Shown: positions 1 to 5,767 of the stretch, piece by piece
Layout of the letters: the number at the start of each line of letters is the position of its first letter
Numbering within the stretch: position 1 is the stretch's first letter
NCBI GenBank assembly: GCA_029062725.1
Contig: JAIDPP010000320.1
Location: 1-13,632 of the forward strand
Source of the DNA: Muribaculaceae bacterium
Lineage (GTDB): Bacteria; Bacteroidota; Bacteroidia; Bacteroidales; Muribaculaceae
Reading direction: 5' to 3'
Length of the DNA: 13,632 nt
Made by a program: the position numbers and the translations under genes
The notes under the pieces: generated by a model
What the model was told of the DNA's origin: nothing
The model's database searches: none
The model's input: only the letters and a program-made list of their open reading frames with translations

Positions 1-503
1 TTAAAATCATCCTTATGGAGCTCATTTATTGAATGGTTAGCCAAAATGACGCGCCCCACGGCTTTTGTCCAATCACTGGAAATCGCGACCTGAAGCTCTT
101 CATCGGCTTTATACAGAATCTCGAATATCTTATTCCCACTATTAAGAAGGGCCTGGCGTAAAGCTTCGGTATCATCGTCATCTTTTGGCATGCGTTTCAA
201 CGTATCCCTTATTACAATATGAAGTGCTTTCAGAAGTAAAAGGAAAGTAGTGGTTCGTTGTTGACCGTCAATAAGATTTAGTTTCCCCCTCTCAGAGCAA
301 TCTAAAATTACCGTTCCGAAGAAATAGGGATCATCCGCTTCTGTTGATATAAATGCGGTTATATCCTGCCACAATTTATCACATTGATCAATCGTCCATG
401 CATATTCGCGCTGATAGACCGGTATAGAGAATATCTCTTTCCCGGCCAGTTTTGTATAGTCGCCAATCAGTTTAAGATTAGGCTCAATATTCTTTGTTGG
501 CAT
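1..503 (-). CDS. DUF262 (GmrS-like, ParB/Srx fold) protein, 3' end beyond window
   Basis: The frame opens at the ATG at 503-501 and stays open for 167 codons to the left edge, so only the N-terminal part is visible. Two hallmarks of the DUF262 family are present: IPVYQREYAW at residues 27-36 and LIDGQQRTTT at 77-86. The DGQQR motif is the nucleotide-binding/hydrolysis signature of GmrS-type and related phage-restriction proteins. Family members usually exceed 500 residues and often carry a C-terminal DUF1524 HNH nuclease or another effector; whether this one does cannot be seen. It starts 23 nt after the stop of the preceding minus-strand gene and is the third gene of that operon. The family call is firm. 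A defence role is inferred from family and context. The target (for example modified phage DNA) is unknown. Confidence 0.87.
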   Translation of the reverse strand, partial: MPTKNIEPNLKLIGDYTKLAGKEIFSIPVYQREYAWTIDQCDKLWQDITAFISTEADDPYFFGTVILDCSERGKLNLIDGQQRTTTFLLLLKALHIVIRDTLKRMPKDDDDTEALRQALLNSGNKIFEILYKADEELQVAISSDWTKAVGRVILANHSINELHKDDF

Positions 504-523
504 ATTTTTTGAAAAAGTTAGCT

Positions 524-1765
524 TTACTCTCCAAACCTATTGTTAAGTCTGAGAAACGGGAAGATTAGGGTCAGGAAGCGAAGCTGATTGAGCACGGCAT
601 GAGCCGCATCAATCAGACGATATCTTTTCTTTATCTCGGGACGAGACGGGTCGGGAGCATAGGTCACGGTCTGCGTCCAATGGTCGTAAGAGGTGTTATT
701 ATGGTGGATACCGTTGCGAATCCCATTGTCGGCTATCTCCGAAAACGCGACCCTCAGCTTGGGAAGCCGTTGCATCAGGTTAAGACGCGTACCGTTGGTA
801 TGAGATATGAATTTAGCCATATCCGCATGATATGCCTTTCCATCTTTATCCTTGAATATATTGGGGTTACCGTGGTGAATCTGATTGTAGAAGGCCATAA
901 CCAACGGCAGGCATTTGCCGATAACCTCAAAGTTATCGGCATAGAGATCGTTTATCTCCTTCTCGGTAGTGGTCATCAGGAAAAGATCTTTTCCTGAACC
1001 TCCGTTGAAATCAAGCATAAAGGCCGGGAGGAACTTCGCCAAGTCCTTAACATTCTTATTAATCTGCTCTGCCACTTCATTATACAACTCCTCCGAAACA
1101 CCTGCTTCTTTGCAACATTCCACAACCTTCATCGGTCCTTCAGTATCGGATTTGAAGTTATGGCGCACCTTCCTGAACAGCATGTTGAGAAGAGACGATG
1201 TAAAGGAACCCTTATTGAAGTTGGCAAATACCACACCTATCATGGTTACGTAATGGCCATGACAATCCTCGACAGTTTCTATTCCATCCACTGGGGTATC
1301 ATCTCCAAATATCGCTTTTATCTTCCGAATATAGTACTCCGGCTTCAATTCTTTTGCCTGAAGAAGTTTATGTAAACTGTCCAAAGCCTCCGACCATTGG
1401 TCAACACCGTGCATCACCCCCTTCAATGCCATGTTATACAGATGCATCTCCTCAAATCCGAATACCATCTGCAAGGTCTGGTAAAGAGAAAGTGCCAGAC
1501 CATGCGACTGCTTCTCATAATAGAGAGGACGGGGAGTCGGAAGCCCGGCACAATAACCCACAAGATAACCCTCCGCATATCGGTCGGCCTTCTCCAAATC
1601 CGGTTTCAAACCATTCTTATCCAACTCAAGATGTATCCGGTCATTACAGTTGGGACATACCAACTCCATAGGCCATGTACGCCACTCGATGCTGGTATCA
1701 ATCTGATATTTCAGATGAAATGCCGCGCCGCATGTAGGACATAATATTTCTGCCGGTATTGTCAT
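524..1765 (-). CDS. Unknown protein with zinc ribbon and HEPN-like motif
   Basis: A 413-residue protein that I do not recognise as a named family. Residues 9-40 hold two CxxC knuckles (C9/C12 and C37/C40), consistent with a structural zinc ribbon. The rest is mostly helical. Near the C-terminus, R350-N-G-I-H-H355 matches the R-N-x3-H form of the HEPN ribonuclease motif and lies between helical segments, as in HEPN folds. There is no signal peptide or clear membrane span, so it is probably cytoplasmic. The start ATG overlaps the stop of the upstream 358-residue gene (ATGA, 1762-1765), implying translational coupling and near-equal production. A DUF262 gene follows. I infer an RNA-cleaving or RNA-binding part of a defence complex. 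The HEPN assignment rests on one short motif and could be wrong. The coding call itself is secure from length, operon position and long uninterrupted frame. Confidence 0.7.
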   Translation of the reverse strand: MTIPAEILCPTCGAAFHLKYQIDTSIEWRTWPMELVCPNCNDRIHLELDKNGLKPDLEKADRYAEGYLVGYCAGLPTPRPLYYEKQSHGLALSLYQTLQMVFGFEEMHLYNMALKGVMHGVDQWSEALDSLHKLLQAKELKPEYYIRKIKAIFGDDTPVDGIETVEDCHGHYVTMIGVVFANFNKGSFTSSLLNMLFRKVRHNFKSDTEGPMKVVECCKEAGVSEELYNEVAEQINKNVKDLAKFLPAFMLDFNGGSGKDLFLMTTTEKEINDLYADNFEVIGKCLPLVMAFYNQIHHGNPNIFKDKDGKAYHADMAKFISHTNGTRLNLMQRLPKLRVAFSEIADNGIRNGIHHNNTSYDHWTQTVTYAPDPSRPEIKKRYRLIDAAHAVLNQLRFLTLIFPFLRLNNRFGE

Positions 1766-2838
1766 TCAGTTTTCGCCTTTGTTAGAAACGCCTCTCTATA
1801 TCTTCTCGTAACTTCCTGTATATAGCTTTCAATTGCAGGTAATGACAACGGATTCGGAAGGCCTTTATAGTCTATGAATCTCTTTAATAGAATAAGAAAA
1901 AGAATATACACGGTATTGCAAAACCAATACCAGTGAGGATAGAGCGAGAAATCAGCTTTCTGACTTACAAAGGGAGAGAAGTAGTCGCCATGAAGACGTT
2001 CGCATCTGGAGGCATAGAGTATGGCAGTGAGAATAAACTCAATTCTGCGCTCAAAGGAGATCCCGGGCGTGGGAGTACCCTTGAAGGTCAAAGGCTCATC
2101 CGTCAATACACGCAAAAGTTTGCGCGCAGCTCTATGATGATCAGTGGCGGAGAGTACCTTTTCACCCCCCACCTCCGAAAGATATTCCTTTTCAAAGGCA
2201 GTAAATAGATCCTCTCCAATCGCCTCTTTTGCACGCTCCTTCACGTATTCATACTGCGATGCAATCTTTATGTCCCTGTCAAGGAGCATCCTTACGCTGG
2301 CGTAGCGACACACCGTAATAGGTATGATACTCAACCATTCCTGTAGTTTAACCTGCAACTCCCCGGCCTTGGAGTTGGAAATCTCAGGACGTATCACCTC
2401 CTCGGCAAATCTGCGGAAAAGATCGGCAGTCTTGATCTTCCCCTTCATATTCAACACCTCTTTGGCATACAGCGTCAAGAGAACCTCAAACGGAGTCCAC
2501 CATCTGTCAAAAGTGATATCGGGACGATAGGGAAGTGTCTCAAGGCCGTCAAGGATGACGGAGGAAATCTTGCTTAGTTCCGGATAGGAGAACAATACAT
2601 CCGAAGTCTCTTTTACCGGAAACGGATACGGAACAGCTATCGGTCCGCCTCTTTCGATAAGGAGATCAAGTTTGTCACGCATCTCCTTATCAGGAGTAGG
2701 GGCTACTCCCGATAGATATTCTACACGACGTTCAATGGCGTGATACTCGTTATATTCCTGTGGGGTCATTCTCTGCGAAATATTTTTTACGGCATTGAGG
2801 TAAGGAATCGGAGGTTTTAGTAATTTGTGTATAATCAT
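1762..2838 (-). CDS. Unknown HEPN-like protein, first gene of candidate defence operon
   Basis: A 358-residue protein without a recognised name. The C-terminal third contains a helix ending in R278-C-E-R-L-H283-G. This fits the R-x4-H catalytic motif of HEPN RNases and resembles the R(N/C)xxxHG form seen in Apea/abortive-infection-type HEPN domains. A strongly hydrophobic aromatic helix follows (about residues 299-319, rich in Y, W, F, L), which may be a helix-packing face or a membrane contact. No zinc motif is visible. The start ATG at 2838-2836 is chosen because a 14-codon upstream ORF ends exactly on it (ATGA) and a structured leader pairs up to its first base. Its stop overlaps the start of the 413-residue gene. 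Function is inferred: an RNase or toxin component partnered by the next two genes. Alternatively the R-x4-H match is chance and this is a scaffold protein. Confidence 0.68.
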   Translation of the reverse strand: MIIHKLLKPPIPYLNAVKNISQRMTPQEYNEYHAIERRVEYLSGVAPTPDKEMRDKLDLLIERGGPIAVPYPFPVKETSDVLFSYPELSKISSVILDGLETLPYRPDITFDRWWTPFEVLLTLYAKEVLNMKGKIKTADLFRRFAEEVIRPEISNSKAGELQVKLQEWLSIIPITVCRYASVRMLLDRDIKIASQYEYVKERAKEAIGEDLFTAFEKEYLSEVGGEKVLSATDHHRAARKLLRVLTDEPLTFKGTPTPGISFERRIEFILTAILYASRCERLHGDYFSPFVSQKADFSLYPHWYWFCNTVYILFLILLKRFIDYKGLPNPLSLPAIESYIQEVTRRYREAFLTKAKTE

Positions 2839-2879
2839 GCCAGAGCTACTGCCGAAACGGCAGACTCACGTACCGACAT
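2835..2879 (-). CDS. Candidate leader peptide (uORF), stop-start coupled
   Basis: A 14-codon ORF (MSVRESAVSAVALA) whose TGA stop at 2837-2835 overlaps the ATG of the 358-residue protein (2838-2836) as ATGA. A Shine-Dalgarno-like GGGAAG lies 7 nt before its ATG, on the 3' arm of a hairpin (2887-2915), so access to it could be controlled by folding. It spans the CTGCCG/CGGCAG hairpin. A second overlapping frame of 20 codons (2908-2846, starting MERFHWEEL) is also open. Translation of either is unproven. The exact ATGA junction is the main reason to list it. Confidence 0.35.
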   Translation of the reverse strand: MSVRESAVSAVALA

Positions 2880-2978
2880 ATTAATTCTTCCCAATGAAAA
2901 CGTTCCATAGGGAAGGATCGGTAGTCAGTCCGGAATTCCGGATATACTCTGCCTTCTACAAATACATGTGCTCCGACA
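2838..2978 (-). promoter_or_regulatory. Structured 5' leader RNA of the defence-like operon
   Basis: In the leftward transcript, UGUCGGAGC (2978-2970) can pair with GCUCUGGCA (2846-2838) over 9 bp including two G-U pairs. This closes a domain whose last base is the A of the start codon. Inside it lie a perfect 14-nt palindrome UCCGGAAUUCCGGA (2942-2929), a long hairpin (2915-2887: CUUCCC/GGGAAG, one U-U mismatch, then AUGGAA/UUUCAU around CGU), and a CUGCCG-UUU-CGGCAG hairpin (2863-2849). GGCAGA (2953-2948) is also complementary to UCUGCC (2864-2859), so it could compete with the last hairpin. This is riboswitch- or attenuator-like architecture. I do not recognise a known class. The pairings are read by eye and not computed. 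Confidence 0.5.
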
Positions 2979-3150
2979 GGACTACTCTAACTAAGAATGT
3001 TGATTTACAAAATTACTCTATTTTTTTAAAATAGGCAAATATATGCTCCGGCTAATAGAACTTGCAAATATATTTTTGAATGTAAGGTGATATTTCCCCA
3101 ACAACTGGTCTAAGCTCTTCCGTTTCGGTTCAAAAAATACTAATCTCCTT
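2839..3150. other. Intergenic region (312 bp) between defence-like operon and toxin gene
   Basis: No ordinary gene is supported here. The left part (2839-2978) is the structured leader with small uORFs. The next part (about 3000-3072) holds the promoter and extra TAnnTTTG elements in very A+T-rich sequence. The segment 3073-3150, downstream of the toxin stop, shows no convincing terminator hairpin. Confidence 0.6.
3008..3039 (-). promoter_or_regulatory. Bacteroidota-type promoter for the three-gene operon
   Basis: On the minus strand TTTG (3039-3036) is followed after 20 nt by TAATTTTG (3015-3008). This is a full match to the Bacteroides primary-sigma consensus TTTG-N19-21-TAnnTTTG. Transcription would start near 3001, giving a leader of about 160 nt before the first ATG. 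Two further TAnnTTTG matches overlap or precede it (3043-3036 and 3072-3065), so additional start sites are possible. Confidence 0.65.
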
Positions 3151-3426
3151 TTATCCAAAAATATCGGAATGGGTACCTGTGTCGAGTAAAATAAGAATCA
3201 GTGCATCATTATCCAACTCCCAAGTCAATAGCCAATCGGATGAGATATGACATTCCCATACATGGTTGAATTTCCCGCTAAGTCTGTGAGGTCGATATTC
3301 CAAAGGGAGAGTTCCCTTGTGAGAAAGTATTTCTATTACCTTTTCAAACCTCTTTATATCAAGGCCTCTCTTCAGGCATCTCTTAAAAGATTTCTTGAAG
3401 GTATTTGATCGAATAATCCTATACAT
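3151..3426 (-). CDS. Type II toxin, YafQ family (RelE superfamily mRNA interferase)
   Basis: A 91-residue protein of the usual length for YafQ. Members bind the ribosome and cut mRNA in the A site, and they are held inactive by the cognate antitoxin. Residues matching those reported as important in E. coli YafQ are all present: H47 (RPHRLSG), H60, D64 and W65 (WECHISSDWLL), and H86 and F90 near the end (THSDIFG). The toxin is therefore predicted to be intact. It begins 2 nt after the stop of the antitoxin gene, in the standard antitoxin-first order, so it is likely translationally coupled and autoregulated with it. It sits upstream of the defence-like operon in the same orientation but is separated from it by a promoter, so I treat them as independent units in one island. 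Confidence 0.9.
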   Translation of the reverse strand: MYRIIRSNTFKKSFKRCLKRGLDIKRFEKVIEILSHKGTLPLEYRPHRLSGKFNHVWECHISSDWLLTWELDNDALILILLDTGTHSDIFG

Positions 3427-3428
3427 TC

Positions 3429-3629
3429 TCAGCTCATTAAATCAGCCATCAACTCATCTACGGAGAAAAATGGACCTGCAACCTCTCCATTACGAACTTC
3501 TTCAATAGCCTCTTCCAAACGGGAAGCAGGAGCTTCTACAGGACGGATGCTTGCACCCTCGAAAGCCTTCAACAATTTTTTTATGAGACGGTAATCCTCT
3601 TCTGATTGCAAACTTAGTGTATAGTCCAT
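3429..3629 (-). CDS. Antitoxin of the YafQ-type module
   Basis: A 66-residue acidic protein immediately upstream of the YafQ-type toxin, with a 2-nt gap. The N-terminus (MDYTLSLQSEEDYRLIKKLL) looks like a short beta-alpha unit. The middle is helical (about residues 40-50). The C-terminal end (FSVDELMADLM) resembles the segment by which antitoxins wrap their toxin. I see no classical helix-turn-helix or clear ribbon-helix-helix, so its DNA-binding mode is unassigned. The role is inferred from position, size and acidity rather than a strong family match. Confidence 0.78.
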   Translation of the reverse strand: MDYTLSLQSEEDYRLIKKLLKAFEGASIRPVEAPASRLEEAIEEVRNGEVAGPFFSVDELMADLMS

Positions 3630-3684
3630 AATTTTTTTCTTTAATAACGAATATAGCCCGAGATTGTTGAATGATAGAACATTA

Positions 3685-5010
3685 TTAGTCGCGCTCGAAG
3701 ATGTCGCGGGTATAGACCTTCTCCATGACGTCGGCGAGATCCGCGCTCGTGCGGTTGGCGAGAATCGCCTGCGAGCGACGCTTGAATTCCTCGAGATCGT
3801 TAACTACACGGGAGCCGAAGAAGGTGGTGCCGTTCTCAAGCGTGGGCTCGTAGATGATCACGGTCGCTCCCTTGGCTTTGATGCGCTTCATTACCCCCTG
3901 AATCGAACTCTGACGGAAGTTGTCGGAATTGGATTTCATGGTCAGGCGATAGACACCGATCACACATTCATCATCCTGACGCTCATGGCGTTGGCCGTAA
4001 GTGTTGGAAGAGGAATAATCATACCATCCGGCCAGACGCAACACCTGATCGGCTATAAAGTCCTTGCGCGTGCGGTTGCTCTCCACGATGGCGCTCATCA
4101 TGTTCTGCGGCACATCGGCGTAGTTAGCCAAAAGTTGCTTGGTGTCTTTGGGCAGGCAGTAGCCGCCATAGCCGAAGGAAGGATTGTTGTAGTGGGTTCC
4201 GATACGCGGATCGAGCCCTATACCCTCGATTATTGCCTTGGAATCGAGTCCTTTGACTTCGGCGTAGGTATCAAGCTCATTGAAGTAGCTTACACGCAGG
4301 GCGAGATAGGTATTGGCAAAGAGCTTCACGGCCTCCGCCTCCTTCATTCCCATGTAAAGGGTGACGATATCCTTTTTCTCCGCTCCATCTTTCAGAAGCC
4401 GGGCGAAGATATGCGCCTGCTCGTCAAGCCATTCCACATCCGTGACCTTCCGGATCGCCTCATTCTCCTCGGCAAATTCCGGTTTGTCTATGATCTTGGG
4501 AATACCTGCGATGATGCGGGAGGGGTAAAGGTTGTCGTAGAGGGCCTTGCTCTCGCGCAGGAACTCGGGAAAGAACAGAAGGTTGAAGCGCTTTACGCCC
4601 CTGGCGGCGTATTTCACGTATAGATTCCGGCAGTAGCCCACGGGAATTGTGGATTTGATAACCATGACCGCCTCGGGATTGACGGAGAGGACAAGGTCGA
4701 TGACATCCTCAATGTTATGGGTATCGAAGTAGTTTTTCACCGGATCGTAATTGGTGGGTGCGGCAATCACCACAAAGTGTGCGTTGCGGTAGGCTTCCGC
4801 GCCGTCGAGGGTAGCGGTGAGGTCGAGTTCCTTCTCGGCGAGGTATTTCTCTATATAATCATCCTGAATCGGGGATTTCCGCCTGTTAATGAGCTCCACT
4901 TTTTCAGGAATCACATCGACGGCGGTTACATGATTATGCTGAGCCAAAAGAGTCGCTATCGAGAGACCGACATATCCTGTGCCCGCCACGGCTATATTAT
5001 ATTTTTCCAT
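3685..5010 (-). CDS. ugd: UDP-glucose 6-dehydrogenase
   Basis: A 441-residue cytoplasmic enzyme that oxidises UDP-glucose to UDP-glucuronate with two NAD+. UDP-glucuronate is a precursor for acidic capsule or exopolysaccharide sugars. The N-terminal Rossmann motif is GTGYVG (residues 10-15). The family blocks KSTIPVG (119-125), [15 protein letters not shown] (146-160) and [15 protein letters not shown] (225-239) are present. The catalytic nucleophile is C285 in [15 protein letters not shown], and [10 protein letters not shown] (312-321) follows. The sequence parallels E. coli Ugd almost end to end, apart from roughly 18 extra residues at about 327-349 between central and C-terminal domains (tyrosine-, serine- and arginine-rich), likely a surface loop. 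It lies 32 bp behind the UpxY-like gene in the same direction, and the regulator presumably acts on this transcript. An additional promoter may lie in that gap. Confidence 0.95.
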   Translation of the reverse strand: MEKYNIAVAGTGYVGLSIATLLAQHNHVTAVDVIPEKVELINRRKSPIQDDYIEKYLAEKELDLTATLDGAEAYRNAHFVVIAAPTNYDPVKNYFDTHNIEDVIDLVLSVNPEAVMVIKSTIPVGYCRNLYVKYAARGVKRFNLLFFPEFLRESKALYDNLYPSRIIAGIPKIIDKPEFAEENEAIRKVTDVEWLDEQAHIFARLLKDGAEKKDIVTLYMGMKEAEAVKLFANTYLALRVSYFNELDTYAEVKGLDSKAIIEGIGLDPRIGTHYNNPSFGYGGYCLPKDTKQLLANYADVPQNMMSAIVESNRTRKDFIADQVLRLAGWYDYSSSNTYGQRHERQDDECVIGVYRLTMKSNSDNFRQSSIQGVMKRIKAKGATVIIYEPTLENGTTFFGSRVVNDLEEFKRRSQAILANRTSADLADVMEKVYTRDIFERD

Positions 5011-5029
5011 CGTATTTCGTATTTGCGCA

Positions 5030-5061
5030 CAAAGATAACAATTTATTCCACTTTCTCCAAT
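5030..5061 (-). promoter_or_regulatory. Possible internal promoter for ugd
   Basis: On the minus strand ATTG (5061-5058, one mismatch to TTTG) is followed after 20 nt by TATCTTTG (5037-5030), a full TAnnTTTG match. It overlaps the end of the upstream gene and would give a leader of only about 12 nt before the ugd ATG. It could let ugd be expressed independently of the antiterminator gene. Confidence 0.35.
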
Positions 5062-5579
5062 AAATCAGGATGGATAAACGGAAGGGCGATGGCGCAGAGT
5101 CCCTCGATTTCGACTACGATGTGCTTGTTGCGGCGGATGCGGCGCGCGTATCCTTCGTAGCCGGCAAAAGGGCCACCGGTGACACGGAGACGGTCGCCGA
5201 TCCTGAATTCCTCCTTACGGTAAACCTCACAGCGTGTCGAGTCGGGGGCTGTCAGCAGTCGGAAAAGACGGAACTCCCTATCCGCGATAGGCTGGATTTC
5301 ATCGCCGCGCTTATAGCGGTAGATCCAGAAAGGGAGCAGTTCACCTCCGGGATTCTTCCCCTCTTCCTCTAAAAGGGAAGCCGATCGGGTTCCGGTGCGC
5401 ATAAAGAGGAGCTTGGCTATAACAGGACGCCGGGAAATGGTTCCATCCGGATTCCGGACCATATCTACTGGGAGATAGGTCTCCACGCCGCGCTCCCCAA
5501 GCTGCGACGCAAGAGCCGAAGGCCGCCCGCTCTTTAGGGCGAACCATCGCTTCTCCTCTTCTTCTTGCCCTTCCTTCAT
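5043..5579 (-). CDS. UpxY-family transcription antiterminator (NusG paralogue)
   Basis: A 178-residue NusG-like regulator. Residues about 11-110 form the NGN domain that contacts RNA polymerase (KRWFALKSG at the start, then [11 protein letters not shown]). Residues about 127-160 form a KOW-type segment ([20 protein letters not shown]). In Bacteroides, UpxY proteins are encoded first in capsule operons and let RNA polymerase read through the long untranslated leader of their own locus. Here it precedes only ugd on its strand and diverges from the SLBB/Wzz genes. No UpxZ-like partner gene follows. A strong promoter lies 39-46 nt upstream. The first ten residues are highly charged ([10 protein letters not shown]). 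The family call is firm. Which operon it controls is inferred. Confidence 0.88.
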   Translation of the reverse strand: MKEGQEEEEKRWFALKSGRPSALASQLGERGVETYLPVDMVRNPDGTISRRPVIAKLLFMRTGTRSASLLEEEGKNPGGELLPFWIYRYKRGDEIQPIADREFRLFRLLTAPDSTRCEVYRKEEFRIGDRLRVTGGPFAGYEGYARRIRRNKHIVVEIEGLCAIALPFIHPDLLEKVE

Positions 5580-5624
5580 TCCGCTGATGTAAATATTGAA
5601 GTTCTCCGGTTTTTAATACTGTTG

Positions 5625-5655
5625 CAAAATTACCATAAATCTTTCATCATACAAA
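5625..5655 (-). promoter_or_regulatory. Promoter for the UpxY-like gene and ugd
   Basis: On the minus strand TTTG (5655-5652), a 19-nt spacer and TAATTTTG (5632-5625) match the Bacteroides consensus fully. Transcription would begin near 5618, leaving about 40 nt before the ATG at 5579. I see no flanking inverted repeats of the kind that mark invertible capsule promoters. Confidence 0.65.
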
Positions 5656-5663
5656 AATATTCT

Positions 5664-5695
5664 TTTCCTAATTTGAGAGATATTTATTAAATTTG
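5664..5695 (+). promoter_or_regulatory. Possible promoter for the SLBB-Wzz-M23 genes
   Basis: TAAATTTG at 5688-5695 is a full TAnnTTTG match. The -33 element at the expected distance is poor (TTTTC at 5663-5667); a TTTG at 5672-5675 is too close. The predicted start near 5702 would place the ATG at 5768 about 65 nt downstream. Confidence 0.4.
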
Positions 5696-5767
5696 CACAA
5701 TATAATCCAAAGCGGAGCCGAACTGACCGGTTTCACTCCCGGCTCTCAAACTTTTCAGGAAGCATAT

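Noticed and set aside
2846..2986. Minus-strand open frame of about 46 codons through the leader (ends ...VSLPFRQ)
   Set aside because: It has no start codon in its first part and coincides with RNA helices; only the internal 20-codon ATG frame could be translated, and nothing supports it beyond being open.
3664..4623. Long plus-strand open frame of 319 codons
   Set aside because: It is antisense to ugd, whose family motifs and catalytic cysteine are clear on the minus strand; the translated frame has no recognisable domain.
5580..5692. Invertible capsule promoter, as at Bacteroides Upx loci
   Set aside because: I looked for inverted repeats flanking the divergent promoters and saw none in this 113-bp gap.
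5693..5767. In-frame TTG start 25 codons upstream of the SLBB gene ATG
   Set aside because: It would place residues before a clear signal peptide, and it overlaps the predicted -7 promoter element; the ATG at 5768 has a good ribosome site.
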